A DNA stretch of 64,000 nucleotides. Origin: CAIKBL01 sp050247235 (GTDB lineage Bacteria; Pseudomonadota; Gammaproteobacteria; Ga0077536). The stretch lies in contig JBFWUN010000019.1 of NCBI GenBank assembly GCA_050247235.1, positions 1 to 64,000 of the forward strand. Reading direction: 5' to 3'. The translations under genes were made by a program, and so were the position numbers. Below, piece by piece: positions 16,247 through 24,548 of the stretch (positions within the stretch are counted from its first letter, which is position 1; every line of letters begins with the position of its first letter). Below the pieces are notes generated by a model that was not told the DNA's origin, searched no databases, and worked only from the letters and a program-made list of their open reading frames with translations.

Positions 16247-17290
16247 ATGCGCGCCGCGCTGGCCCTCGGAATCCTGACCGCGTCCGTCGGCACGCACGCG
16301 CGCGGCGCGGATACGCCACCGCGCGCTCCCGGCGACGCGTCGACCTTCACGTTCATCTTCGAAAACGACCTGTTCGGCGATACCGATGCGCAGTACACCA
16401 ACGGCATGCAGCTGAGCTGGCTGTCGAAGGACCTCGAGAATTACATCGATGCAACGGAGGTTCCCCCGGCCCTGCTGCGTCTCGCACGCTGGCTGCCGTT
16501 CATCCATGCGCCGGACCGGCTGCACAACGTCGGGCTGTCACTGGGCCAGCAGATGTTCACCCCCGCCGACACCGCTCGGCGCGACCTGATTGTCGACGAT
16601 CGGCCGTATGCCGGCTGGCTCTACGGCGGGGTGAGCTTCATCTCCAAGAGCGCGACGCGCATGGACGCCATGGAGGTACAGGCAGGTGTCGTGGGCCCCT
16701 GGTCGCTCGCGGAGGATGCACAGAACCTTGTGCACGACCTGCGTGATCTGCCTTCCGCGAACGGCTGGGACAACCAGCTCGAGAACGAACCAGGCGTGAT
16801 GCTGATCTACGAGCGTCGCCATCGTTGGTCACACGCGCTCGGCCCGGATGGCTGGGGGTGCGACCTGATCTCGAACATGGGCGGGACGCTCGGCAATGTA
16901 TACACGTACCTGAATGGTGGCGCAGAAGTTCGGCTGGGCTGGAACCTGCCTGCGGACTTCGGCACCTCGATCATTCGCCCGGGCGGCGACACCAACGGCC
17001 CGTCGTCGGCTGCCGATCCACGACTGAACGGCCCCCATGCGTTCGGCGTTCACCTGTTCGCCGGGGTGAGCGGGAGGCTGGTACTGCGCGATGTGTTCCT
17101 CGACGGCAATACGTTCGAGGACAGCCACGAGATAGACAAGGAATCATTCGTAGGGGACTATGTCATCGGTGCCAGCCTCGTGTTCCGGCAGTGGAAGGTC
17201 TCCTATGCGCAGAACTTTCGAACCCGGGAGTTCGAGCGACAACCGAGCCACCACAACTTCGGTTCGGTGAGCATCTCGTGGACGTTCTGA
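16247..17290 (+). CDS. LpxR-like lipid A 3'-O-deacylase family outer-membrane protein (DUF2219)
   Basis: A 347-residue protein with a signal peptide (MRAALALGILTASVGTHARG) followed by the family hallmark FIFENDLFGDTDAQYTNGMQLSW, which in Salmonella LpxR contains active-site Asn-Asp and the YTNG calcium-site region. DDRPYAGWLYGG is the second conserved block, and the protein ends SVSISWTF with a terminal Phe as expected for an outer-membrane beta-barrel. LpxR removes the 3'-acyloxyacyl chains from lipid A. I chose the ATG at 16247 because it gives the signal peptide; the frame is open from 16055 but the extra residues are not signal-like. Divergent from msrA (112 bp apart). Confidence 0.88.
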   Translation: MRAALALGILTASVGTHARGADTPPRAPGDASTFTFIFENDLFGDTDAQYTNGMQLSWLSKDLENYIDATEVPPALLRLARWLPFIHAPDRLHNVGLSLGQQMFTPADTARRDLIVDDRPYAGWLYGGVSFISKSATRMDAMEVQAGVVGPWSLAEDAQNLVHDLRDLPSANGWDNQLENEPGVMLIYERRHRWSHALGPDGWGCDLISNMGGTLGNVYTYLNGGAEVRLGWNLPADFGTSIIRPGGDTNGPSSAADPRLNGPHAFGVHLFAGVSGRLVLRDVFLDGNTFEDSHEIDKESFVGDYVIGASLVFRQWKVSYAQNFRTREFERQPSHHNFGSVSISWTF

Positions 17291-17350
17291 ACGGGATCCG
17301 GTGCCACGCGGGCAGCACACCCAGGCAACTGTTCGGGGGGCACGACGTCG

Positions 17351-17593
17351 ATGAAGGATGACCTGATTGAAGTCTACTGCGACGGTCGCGGCGTGACCTA
17401 TTGCAGCACCCGCGATCGCCTCATCCGCGCCGGGCTCGCGACTGCCGACATGTTTCCGGAGCCGACCGAGGCGTGGCGCGGCAACGGGCCGTTTCGCTCC
17501 CCGGACGAACCCCTCTGGTCCATTCAGAAAGCGCCCCGCAATCGCTACAAGGTACTGTGGAGCCTCTGCGTGTCGTCCTCGATGGAGGATTGA
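17351..17593 (+). CDS. Small protein of unknown function (80 aa)
   Basis: An 80-residue frame from the ATG at 17351, between the LpxR-like gene (60 bp upstream) and lolC (27 bp downstream), same direction. It is rich in charged and Trp/Pro residues, has two Cys near the N-terminus (VYCDGRGVTYC) and no signal or membrane segment. The G-rich run TCGGGGGG lies 15 to 20 bases upstream of the ATG, too far to be a good ribosome site. I do not recognise the family; the CxxxxxxxC spacing is not a clear zinc knuckle. Possibly real because it fits the gap and codon pattern, but a chance frame is possible in GC-rich DNA. Confidence 0.45.
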   Translation: MKDDLIEVYCDGRGVTYCSTRDRLIRAGLATADMFPEPTEAWRGNGPFRSPDEPLWSIQKAPRNRYKVLWSLCVSSSMED

Positions 17594-17620
17594 GTCGGCG
17601 CCACGCGCGCCCCGCCGCCG

Positions 17621-18874
17621 ATGTACCACCCATTGTCGCTGTTCATCGCCCTGCGCTACCTGCAGGGCAGACGCAGGAACCGTTTCGCCCAGTTCGTCTC
17701 GTTTGCCTCGCTGTTCGGCATCGCGATCGGGGTGGCCGTGCTGGTCATCGTGCTTTCGGTCATGAACGGATTCGAACGCGAAGTGGCCTCGCACATCCTG
17801 GGCATGACGTCCCACGCGACAATCTTCCGCAACGGCTCACCCCTCACCGACTGGCGCGAGGTCGCGCGCCGTGTCCGCTCGGAGTCTTTCGTGCAGGGGG
17901 TCCAGCCGTTCATCCGCGGCAGCGCGATGCTCAACCGGCGCGGAGAAGTGAAGGGCGTCGTCGTCTACGGTGTGCCCCACGACACGGAGGACGAAGTTTC
18001 GGACCTGCCGCGCTACCTCGGCACTGTATCGCTGGATGCACTGCGCGATCGCCCGGGAGACGTGCCCGTATTCCTCGGCGCGACGCTCGCGGCCTCCTTG
18101 CGCGCTGCTCCAGGCGATCGCGCGACACTGATCATCCCGCGGTGGAGTCCGCGCGAGGGCGCCGGAGCACCCCGTTACCAGGGGGTCACCGCGGAAGCCA
18201 CGTTCAGTGTCGGGATGCACGAGTTTGACGCGAGCTTCGTACTCATGGACCTGCCGGCGGCAGCTCGGCTCTTCGAGTACGGCGATGCGGTCAGCGGACT
18301 CAGGCTCAAGTTCGACACGCCGGACGCCGCGGTCCGCCATGCACGGGACCTGCAACGGTCCCTTGGTGCCGAATACCTCGTGCTCGACTGGAGCCAGTTC
18401 CACCGGAATTTTTTCCAGGCACTGAAATCGCAGAAGCGCATCCTCTTCCTCGTCCTGTCGCTCATCATCGCGGTGGCCGCCTTCAACGTGATTGCGTCCA
18501 TGGTCATGCTGGTCAAGGAAAAGCGCCGCGACATCGCGATCCTCAAGACGCAAGGGTGCCGGTCGGCGACCATCCTCGTGACGTTCCTGGTGCAGGGGGC
18601 GCTTCTCGGAATCGGCGGTATCGCGCTCGGCGCACTCGGCGGGCTCGTGATCGCCACGCGCGCGGATGCCGCATTGAAGTGGCTCGAGCGGTCGTTCGAT
18701 CTGAAGCTGGTCAACGCCGACGTCTACTACATCAGTTACCTGCCGACCGAGGTACGCGCGACGGACGTCGCGCTCGTCGCGCTGACAACACTCCTGATCT
18801 GCCTGTGTGCGACCCTTTACCCGGCCTATCGCGCCTCGCAGGTGGCCCCGGTCGAGGCCCTCAAATACGAGTGA
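17621..18874 (+). CDS. lolC: Lipoprotein-releasing ABC transporter permease (LolC/LolE family)
   Basis: A 417-residue inner-membrane permease with the FtsX-like layout: N-terminal helix preceded by SLFIALRYLQGRRRNRFAQFVSFASLFGIAIGVAVLVIVLSVMNGFE, the LolC/E signature; a ~200-residue periplasmic domain; then three helices with VKEKRRDIAILKTQGC between them. LolCDE extracts mature lipoproteins from the inner membrane for delivery to LolA. Start at ATG 17621. Odd: the ATPase gene lolD, normally directly downstream, is absent; the next gene is on the opposite strand 70 bp away. LolC versus LolE cannot be separated by eye. Confidence 0.92.
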   Translation: MYHPLSLFIALRYLQGRRRNRFAQFVSFASLFGIAIGVAVLVIVLSVMNGFEREVASHILGMTSHATIFRNGSPLTDWREVARRVRSESFVQGVQPFIRGSAMLNRRGEVKGVVVYGVPHDTEDEVSDLPRYLGTVSLDALRDRPGDVPVFLGATLAASLRAAPGDRATLIIPRWSPREGAGAPRYQGVTAEATFSVGMHEFDASFVLMDLPAAARLFEYGDAVSGLRLKFDTPDAAVRHARDLQRSLGAEYLVLDWSQFHRNFFQALKSQKRILFLVLSLIIAVAAFNVIASMVMLVKEKRRDIAILKTQGCRSATILVTFLVQGALLGIGGIALGALGGLVIATRADAALKWLERSFDLKLVNADVYYISYLPTEVRATDVALVALTTLLICLCATLYPAYRASQVAPVEALKYE

Positions 18875-18944
18875 ACACGAACCCGGGTGGCGCGCCGGAC
18901 GTACCGTCGGACCGGGCGCGGGGTGGGGTCGGTGCCAGTGGGGA

Positions 18945-20003
18945 TCAGAATGGCAGCAGCACGGAGTGTTGTCGTGACCTCCGTCGACAGAACCGGGCGG
19001 CGAGGATGGCGTCGATGACATCGCGCATGGCATCGCATTGCCCCATGAGTTCGTCGTAGTCGTCGTCCGGCATGACCACGACCGGCCGATTCGACGCCAC
19101 GAGCCGCGCTCGGACTTCAGCGTCGAACAGACGCGCAATCACGGCTTCGTAGAGCGCCACGAATTCACGGAGCGGAGCTGAAAAGTCAGCGCCCAGGACG
19201 AGGACAATACGTTCAAGCGGTGTCAGCGCGAGTCGCTCGCGCACCTGGGTGACGGCGTCTCCATTCGATTCCCTCGCGTCCCAGACAAGCAGCCAGAGAC
19301 CGAGCCACGTGACGAACCGGGTCGAACGCAGCTTCACCTGGCGCAATGCCCAGCTGTCGGTGTCCGACCGGTTGAATTTTGCGCGCTGCCAGTTGGTGTA
19401 TGCACAGGCGTAGCGGACGAGATCGTTCACGAGATACTCCCAGGGATCGCGTGCGCCGAGACCCGCCCGCGGCGACATGTACCACGCGAACACGGATTCG
19501 CGCAGCTGCTGGAAGTCGTGCATGCCGAACAATGGACGTGCATCGAGCAATAGCTGCATACGTTTGCCGAACACACCGGGCGGTTCGTCAAGGCTTCCCA
19601 GCGCATCCCTATCCACCAGCGCGGCGGGCGTGACGCCGTCACGGTAGATACCTTCTGCCTTGGGAATCCGCAATCCCACTCCCGCCGCGGCCTGCCAGAG
19701 CTTGTCGAGCGCCACGGCAACCGCTTCGGGTGCCACCGATTCTCGCAGGATGACAATGGCGTCGAGGTCGGAACCGTCTCCTGCTTCGAGGCGACCGAGC
19801 GAGCCTGCCGCGGCGATGCACGCGACGGGCGCCAGCATCTCGCGGTCCGCGACACAGACCGACGCCAGTTCTTTCAGCAGTGCATGGGAGCGCTGGCGAC
19901 TCGCGGCAAGCAACGGAAAGGCATCGAGGAACGCGATCGGACCTTCTCCAAATCGGATCTGGGCTCGGCTATTCTTGCTGCGCCTGTCCCACCACGCGGG
20001 CAT
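18945..20003 (-). CDS. Nucleotidyltransferase-fold protein of unknown substrate
   Basis: A 352-residue soluble protein. The segment AAAGSLGRLEAGDGSDLDAIVIL (about residues 64-86) is the nucleotidyltransferase signature GSxxR...SDxD, with two of the metal-binding acidic residues visible. It resembles the catalytic part of GlnD/DUF294-type putative nucleotidyltransferases, followed by a helical region (FAWYMSPRAGLGARDPWEYLVNDLVRYACAYTNW...). Which molecule it modifies is unknown. It stands alone: convergent with lolC on one side and 71 bp from the divergent SDR gene on the other. The first Met at 20003 is assumed; no clear ribosome site. Confidence 0.7.
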   Translation of the reverse strand: MPAWWDRRSKNSRAQIRFGEGPIAFLDAFPLLAASRQRSHALLKELASVCVADREMLAPVACIAAAGSLGRLEAGDGSDLDAIVILRESVAPEAVAVALDKLWQAAAGVGLRIPKAEGIYRDGVTPAALVDRDALGSLDEPPGVFGKRMQLLLDARPLFGMHDFQQLRESVFAWYMSPRAGLGARDPWEYLVNDLVRYACAYTNWQRAKFNRSDTDSWALRQVKLRSTRFVTWLGLWLLVWDARESNGDAVTQVRERLALTPLERIVLVLGADFSAPLREFVALYEAVIARLFDAEVRARLVASNRPVVVMPDDDYDELMGQCDAMRDVIDAILAARFCRRRSRQHSVLLPF

Positions 20004-20074
20004 GGCACGGGTTCAATTCAGTCGCGGTACCGGGCACGCCGACCGCGATACTCCATATTCAAGGTGTCCTCGAA

Positions 20075-20893
20075 ATGATAATTCAAGGCCGTACGGCCAT
20101 CATCACCGGCGGCGCAAGCGGCATTGGCCTGGCGACTGCGCGGGAACTCGTCAAACAGGGCGTCCGCGCGGTAGCGCTGGTCGATCGCGCCGAATCGGCG
20201 GTTGACCATGCCAGGGAAATCAACAGTGCGGCCGGACGCGAGGTTGCGATCGCCTATGTCGGCAGTACCACGGACGACCAGTTCCGGCGAGAGGTATTCG
20301 ATGATCTCGAACGGCGGGCGGATCCCGTTTCCATCTGCGTGCCCGCCGCCGGCATCACGCGCGACGGACTCGCGGTCAAGGTCAACCGCGAGAGTCACCG
20401 CGCGCAGTTGTACCCGGTGTCGCAGTTCCGCGAGGTGCTCGAGGTCAATCTTGTCGCTCCAGTGTACTGGGCGCTCGAAATGGTTGCGCGAATTGCGGAA
20501 TCGCGCAGCGCCCGGGGGCTGAAACGCTGGAATGCGGACGAGGGTATGCAGGGCGCGGTCGTGTTCATCGGCTCGGTGTCGTCACAGGGCAACAAGGGCC
20601 AGATTGCGTACGCGAGCACGAAGGTAGGACTCGAAGGTGCGGCGGCAACGCTCATGATAGAGGCGATGTATTACGGGGTGCGCTGCGCGGTCATCCATCC
20701 CGGATTCACCGACACACCGATGGTGCGCGCACTCGGGGACGAATACATCCGCAAGCACGTCCTGCCGGCGACCCAGATAGGGCGATTGATCGCGCCCGAG
20801 GAAATCGCGGACGCAATCTGTTTCCTGATTCGCAATTCCGCGGTCAGTGGGCAGTTGTGGGCGGACGCGGGCTGGCAGCCGCTTGTTTCTTGA
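20075..20893 (+). CDS. SDR family oxidoreductase
   Basis: A 272-residue short-chain dehydrogenase starting MIIQGRTAIITGGASGIGLATARELV, with the TGGASGIG dinucleotide motif at about residue 11. The usual NNAG is replaced by VPAAG (in SICVPAAGITRDG); the active site is Ser in GSVSSQGNKG followed by YASTK. The PG motif (HPGFTDTPMV) is present. The ATG at 20075 is preceded by AAGGTG at some distance and places the cofactor motif at the usual position; the frame upstream is open but non-homologous in character. The substrate is unknown; it resembles 3-hydroxyacyl-CoA dehydrogenase-like SDRs. Followed by an AT-rich leader for the PilZ-like gene. Confidence 0.88.
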   Translation: MIIQGRTAIITGGASGIGLATARELVKQGVRAVALVDRAESAVDHAREINSAAGREVAIAYVGSTTDDQFRREVFDDLERRADPVSICVPAAGITRDGLAVKVNRESHRAQLYPVSQFREVLEVNLVAPVYWALEMVARIAESRSARGLKRWNADEGMQGAVVFIGSVSSQGNKGQIAYASTKVGLEGAAATLMIEAMYYGVRCAVIHPGFTDTPMVRALGDEYIRKHVLPATQIGRLIAPEEIADAICFLIRNSAVSGQLWADAGWQPLVS

Positions 20894-21015
20894 GGTTTAC
20901 CCTGAACCGATCTTCAAAAACCTTATAGATTAGGGATATGCAATATATTCGTAAGAGCAGTATCGAACCTGATCTGCTAGGAACTTGATCAGCGGCGCAA
21001 AACACTCTCCCAAGC

Positions 21016-21044
21016 TTGATCTTTGTACACCCGAAACCTAGAAT
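21016..21044 (+). promoter_or_regulatory. Sigma-70-type promoter for the PilZ-like gene
   Basis: -35 TTGATC (21016-21021), 17-bp spacer, -10 TAGAAT (21039-21044, 5 of 6 consensus bases). The predicted start is about 21051, which makes a leader of only ~29 nt before the ATG at 21080. It lies in a locally AT-rich 186-bp stretch after the SDR gene. Confidence 0.6.
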
Positions 21045-21058
21045 CAGTTCCAGGTTTC
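21033..21058. promoter_or_regulatory. Inverted repeat over the -10 region and transcription start (possible operator)
   Basis: GAAACCT (21033-21039) and AGGTTTC (21052-21058) are a perfect 7-bp dyad with a 12-bp spacer covering the -10 element and the predicted start site. The position suits a repressor. Further AGGTTT and AAACCT copies occur at 20893-20898 and 20918-20923. The binding protein is unknown. Confidence 0.45.
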
Positions 21059-21079
21059 TCGTGTAACTGGTTAAACCTG
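21051..21079 (+). promoter_or_regulatory. 5-prime leader hairpin abutting the start codon
   Basis: CAGGTTT (21051-21057) pairs with AAACCTG (21073-21079); the right arm ends one base before the ATG at 21080 and the left arm begins at the predicted transcription start. The whole leader would thus be one 7-bp hairpin with a 15-nt loop, and no Shine-Dalgarno is visible. It may regulate translation or protect the 5-prime end. Confidence 0.45.
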
Positions 21080-21532
21080 ATGGAAATGCCTACCATTGGC
21101 CTGACCAAGCAGAGTTCCTCCGCCGCACCCGCGGTGGCAATGCCCAATTTAGTCCCGCTCCGAGTCGCGAAAAACGAAGCGCACGCGATAGGGGAAGTCT
21201 TCGATCATCCCGAAGACTTCCCCATCGAAGTGCGACCCGCATACCCGTGGCGAGCCTGGATCGCCCGGTTGCGCGGCTCGACGCGCAACCAGGTCGCGCT
21301 TCGGTTCTTCTCTGGATCGCGGCTGGCGCGTGGTCGATATGTCCGCGTCACGATCCCGCTCCGCCACAAGAACAACGAGTTCGATGCCCGGGTCGTCGCG
21401 GTGACCCCCCTGCGCGTCGGGTTCGAAACCGTGGTCGAATTTCCATCGGACGATGATGCCGAGCGACTGCGTGTCGTCGAGCGCATCTGCACGCTTGAGT
21501 GCGAATTGCGCCGGTCACTTCGCACGCATTGA
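21080..21532 (+). CDS. PilZ-like domain protein
   Basis: A 150-residue soluble protein (ATG at 21080; ATGs at 21023 and 21086 are alternatives, but 21023 lies before the predicted transcription start). The C-terminal half, RLARGRYVRVTIPLRHKNNE then DARVVAVTPLRVGFETVVEF and ERLRVVERICTLECELRR, resembles the short PilZ-like proteins of beta/gammaproteobacteria that end in an ICHIEHY-like helix. The classical c-di-GMP residues (RxxxR and D/NxSxxG) are not evident, so c-di-GMP binding is doubtful. The N-terminal ~40 residues look disordered. The family assignment is by eye and moderate. It stands alone; 4 bp separate its stop from the convergent avtA stop. Confidence 0.6.
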   Translation: MEMPTIGLTKQSSSAAPAVAMPNLVPLRVAKNEAHAIGEVFDHPEDFPIEVRPAYPWRAWIARLRGSTRNQVALRFFSGSRLARGRYVRVTIPLRHKNNEFDARVVAVTPLRVGFETVVEFPSDDDAERLRVVERICTLECELRRSLRTH

Positions 21533-21536
21533 TCCG

Positions 21537-22796
21537 TCAGCGCCCTGCAAAGGCGCGCCGCACTTCTTCCGCAATAATCTCCATTCCGCGCGCCAGCACC
21601 TCAGGGGGCTGTGCGTAGGAGATGCGGATGCATTCCCCCACCTGGCGGGGCGCATCCGGAATTCCCGGCGTGAAAAGATGTCCGGGAATGACCAGCACAC
21701 CCCGTGCTTTGAGTCGGGAGTACAGTGCCGCCGATGAAATTGGGAGTCCGCGGAACCACACCCACAGGAAGATGGCGCCGCCCGGTTCATGCAGGAAGTA
21801 GTCGAGACCAGCGAACAGGCGATCGCAGAGCGCGACCGCACGCTGCGACTGGGCCAGGTAGAACGGACGCACCTCACGATCCACGATGTCTCTCAGCTGC
21901 CCGGACGCAAACAGGTCCAATGCAACCCGCGCCCCGATCGGATTCGCCGACAACACCATCGCCGCATTCATATTGGAAAGAATTCCAATCAGTTCAGGAT
22001 CGGCAACCACGATGCCAGCGCGCATGCCCGGCATCCCCAGCTTGGACAAGCTGAAACACGCCACCAGGTTGTCCGTCCAGGACATCCGGCCTGGCACGAA
22101 GGAAATCCCGGGAAACGGCTCTCCATATGCACAATCCAGAATGAGCGGAATCGAGTGCGCGTGCGCGATATCCTGAAGCCGCGCCAGCTCCTCGTCAGTA
22201 CATACGTTTCCGGTGGGATTGGTCGGGCGACTGATGCAGAGCGCCGCAATCGTCGGATCGATTCGCAACGCATCGAAATCGATGTGATATCGAAATCGAT
22301 GTTCATCGGTGAACACGGGCAGCGAAGGCACCGCGGTCAGTCCGCCTTCGGCAAGGCAGAGCTCGCTGTACCCGATGTACTCGGGGGATTGCGGGAAGAG
22401 GATCCTGCGGGACCGCCCCTCCTCGTCCGGGCCGGCGAGTACATTGAACAGGATGAAGAAGCTGGCCTGGCTGCCCGCGGTACACATGACGTGCTCCCGC
22501 GTGACCGGCCATCCGAGCCGGTCACGCAGGTAGTCTGCTACCGCGGTACGGAACACCGCGGGGCCCAGCGGATCCTCATACGCGGCGAACAGCGGATCGA
22601 ACTCGCGGGCCTGTGCCAGCTCCGCGAACTTGTCCGAAAGCCAATGATGGACGGCCGGGACTCTTGCAGGGTTGCCACCCCCCAGATTCACGTAATCACC
22701 CGGTGCCCTCGCCACCGCACCAAGATCATCCATCAATAGGCGCGTGCCCGACTCGCGGCTAAACTGGGCGCCAACCCGGGAAACATGTGGCTTCAC
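21537..22796 (-). CDS. avtA: Valine-pyruvate transaminase (AvtA-type class I aminotransferase)
   Basis: A 419-residue fold-type I PLP enzyme; E. coli AvtA is 417. The start FSRESGTRLLMDDLGAVARAPGDYVNLGGGNPARVP matches the AvtA-specific N-terminus (LLMEDL...LGGGNPAxIP). The PLP lysine is in SLSKLGMPGMRAGI, with the Asp-x-x-Tyr cofactor contact in LILDCAYGEPFPG and an RISYAQP substrate-Arg segment near the end. AvtA transfers amino groups between valine or alanine and the matching oxoacids. Translation starts at GTG 22796, with GAGGAGG eight bases upstream. It stands alone, divergent from a small membrane-protein gene. Confidence 0.92.
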   Translation of the reverse strand: MKPHVSRVGAQFSRESGTRLLMDDLGAVARAPGDYVNLGGGNPARVPAVHHWLSDKFAELAQAREFDPLFAAYEDPLGPAVFRTAVADYLRDRLGWPVTREHVMCTAGSQASFFILFNVLAGPDEEGRSRRILFPQSPEYIGYSELCLAEGGLTAVPSLPVFTDEHRFRYHIDFDALRIDPTIAALCISRPTNPTGNVCTDEELARLQDIAHAHSIPLILDCAYGEPFPGISFVPGRMSWTDNLVACFSLSKLGMPGMRAGIVVADPELIGILSNMNAAMVLSANPIGARVALDLFASGQLRDIVDREVRPFYLAQSQRAVALCDRLFAGLDYFLHEPGGAIFLWVWFRGLPISSAALYSRLKARGVLVIPGHLFTPGIPDAPRQVGECIRISYAQPPEVLARGMEIIAEEVRRAFAGR

Positions 22797-22954
22797 CGTC
22801 GATTCCTCCTCGAATTCAACTGGCCTCCGGCGCGCGCCGGACCGTCATATTCCGACGCATCATGCGGGAGGTCCCGGTAGAGTGAAACCATCCCACGAAC
22901 AAGCCTCGTGCGCTGCGCGAGTGTTGACCCCATTGCCCGAGGAGAATGTTCTCC

Positions 22955-23275
22955 GTGAATCCGCTTCGAAAAATGCTCGCGCTGGTCACCGTGCTGGTCG
23001 CATGCGTGGGACCGTTCCTGGACGGTACGTCGGATCTGCGCGGCTGGCGCATTTTTCCCACGGTGATCGCGCCGGCAATCATGCTCATCCTGGCGTTCGT
23101 GCTCCCGCTCGACATCACCATGGCGAGGATCTTCCTCAGCGACGCCAGTGGTGACAGGCGGCGCGAGCTGATGACGGCGATTCGCGTCGAGGCCTGGCTC
23201 ATGCTGGTCCTCCTGCTCGCGTGGTCTCCGTTTTTCGTGCGATTTTTCGAGTTGAGCTTTCCGGCAGGCGACTGA
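22955..23275 (+). CDS. Small integral membrane protein of unknown function
   Basis: About 106 residues with three hydrophobic segments (MLALVTVLVACVGPFL, IFPTVIAPAIMLILAFVLPLDITMARIF, EAWLMLVLLLAWSPFFVRFF). I prefer the GTG at 22955, which has GAGGAG nine bases upstream; the ATG at 22946 lies almost on top of that site. The family is not recognised, although small proteins of this layout are common in gammaproteobacteria. It is divergent from avtA and convergent with hipA, and stands alone. Confidence 0.68.
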   Translation: MNPLRKMLALVTVLVACVGPFLDGTSDLRGWRIFPTVIAPAIMLILAFVLPLDITMARIFLSDASGDRRRELMTAIRVEAWLMLVLLLAWSPFFVRFFELSFPAGD

Positions 23276-23306
23276 CGTCGTACGTCTATTCCGCGGCGCC
23301 GTGCGC

Positions 23307-24548
23307 TCAGCCGCGCTCGGCGGCAAGCGACACCAGAGTCTGGCGCGCCCGTTTGCTCACCAGCGCACGAATGTCCTGCAGTACGCCAGCGCCCCGCCGG
23401 TCCGCCGGGAGTTCATCAAGAACTTTCTCCACCGACTCCGGGAGTTCACGTGCGAACCGGGCCAGTAACTCGAGCACGTACGCCGGCCGCACACCGACCT
23501 GATGCGCGAGATCCCGCCATCGCGCACCAATCAGCCAGTCCGGGCGATCTTCCCGGCCAATCGCCATCGCGAGACACCCATTCATCGGTGAATACACGTG
23601 CGAGGACCAGATGCCGAAGAAGGGGCCGAGCCGTGGTCCGTCAGGGGCGTGGCGCAGTGTGAGTTGCCTGGCGTGGCCGAGACCAAATCCGACGAAGTAA
23701 CCGAAAATGATCCAACACAGCAGCGCGCGCAAGTCCAGCACCGGAGACGTGCTGTAGCGCCGGAGAATCTCGACACACGCCGCAATGCCTGGTCCTCCTT
23801 CGCGTTCGTACCGGCACTCCGGGTCGGAGGACCACACTTGGGCGAAGTCCTCGAGATGCAGCATGGTCACCTCGCCTGACGATGTCACGACTCGGTCGAT
23901 ACGCTCGACCAACAGCAGGTGGTCGAGTCCGGCGGGAATTTCGACGGCGGGCACTTCCAGTCCCGCGCATCGGGCGAGGCGCATGGAGAAGTATTCGTTA
24001 GTCGAATGTTCCCGCAGCCCTTCATCCGCGATTTTCAGGACATGCGTGGATACTGCGCCATCCAGCCCCAGCAACATGCGTTCGTGGTCCATCTTGACCG
24101 GGAGTTTGTAGCGCTCGCCCGGCAGGAGACACCTCATTCCGTCGGTACCGGCGAGCAGCGGGGCCTCGCGCAACGTCGCGGGCAGATTCCGCAATTCTGC
24201 CGGCTGAAAGAGGCGGTAGGACCCGGCGTCGGGCACGCGACTGCCAACCGGTCGGAACGTCACCGCCCCGGGGCAATCACCTCCGAGGTGCGCCAGCAGC
24301 GCAAGTTCGTTTCCGGACGACAGGCCAAGTTTCCGGGCGATCGGTCGAATCAGGCCAGCGTCGGGCAAGTGATGCCTGAACCATGTACGCATCGGAACCC
24401 CGCTCCACGGTTCGGCGGTGCGCGGGTGCAGGACGGACATTGCCACACCCGGGGCCGGCGTCGACGGAATGAGTTGCCATTGTCCTGCGTCTGGCGCAAC
24501 CAGATGGCCATATACCCGTCCCCCCAGCCCCACCTCCACGGCCGTCAC
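23307..24548 (-). CDS. HipA-family protein lacking catalytic residues (predicted pseudokinase)
   Basis: A 413-residue HipA-like protein; active HipA toxins are Ser/Thr kinases that phosphorylate glutamyl-tRNA synthetase and cause persistence. Conserved parts: HipA N-terminal lobe, KLPVKMD after the loop, STHVLK (ATP-site Lys), NEYFSMRLARCAGLEVP, LLLVERIDR and LHLEDFAQ. By eye alignment, the catalytic loop normally reading NxDxHxKNF is FGLGHARQL (about 288-296), so Asp309 of E. coli HipA is Leu and the Asn is Gln; the DFG-like PLYD is PFFG (309-312), so Asp332 is Gly; the GAQ loop is GER and the autophosphorylated Ser seems replaced by Cys. It overlaps hipB by 4 bp. No frameshift is seen, so it is an intact gene for a protein probably unable to phosphorylate. 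Confidence 0.85.
   Translation of the reverse strand: MTAVEVGLGGRVYGHLVAPDAGQWQLIPSTPAPGVAMSVLHPRTAEPWSGVPMRTWFRHHLPDAGLIRPIARKLGLSSGNELALLAHLGGDCPGAVTFRPVGSRVPDAGSYRLFQPAELRNLPATLREAPLLAGTDGMRCLLPGERYKLPVKMDHERMLLGLDGAVSTHVLKIADEGLREHSTNEYFSMRLARCAGLEVPAVEIPAGLDHLLLVERIDRVVTSSGEVTMLHLEDFAQVWSSDPECRYEREGGPGIAACVEILRRYSTSPVLDLRALLCWIIFGYFVGFGLGHARQLTLRHAPDGPRLGPFFGIWSSHVYSPMNGCLAMAIGREDRPDWLIGARWRDLAHQVGVRPAYVLELLARFARELPESVEKVLDELPADRRGAGVLQDIRALVSKRARQTLVSLAAERG

Noticed and set aside
20894..21015. c-di-GMP riboswitch in the leader region of the PilZ-like gene
   Set aside because: The conserved GEMM core is not visible and most of the stretch lies upstream of the predicted transcription start.
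21033..21079. Three-arm competing-hairpin riboswitch before the PilZ-like gene
   Set aside because: The first arm (21033-21039) overlaps the spacer and -10 element of the promoter and would not be transcribed, so it is better read as a DNA operator with one RNA hairpin.
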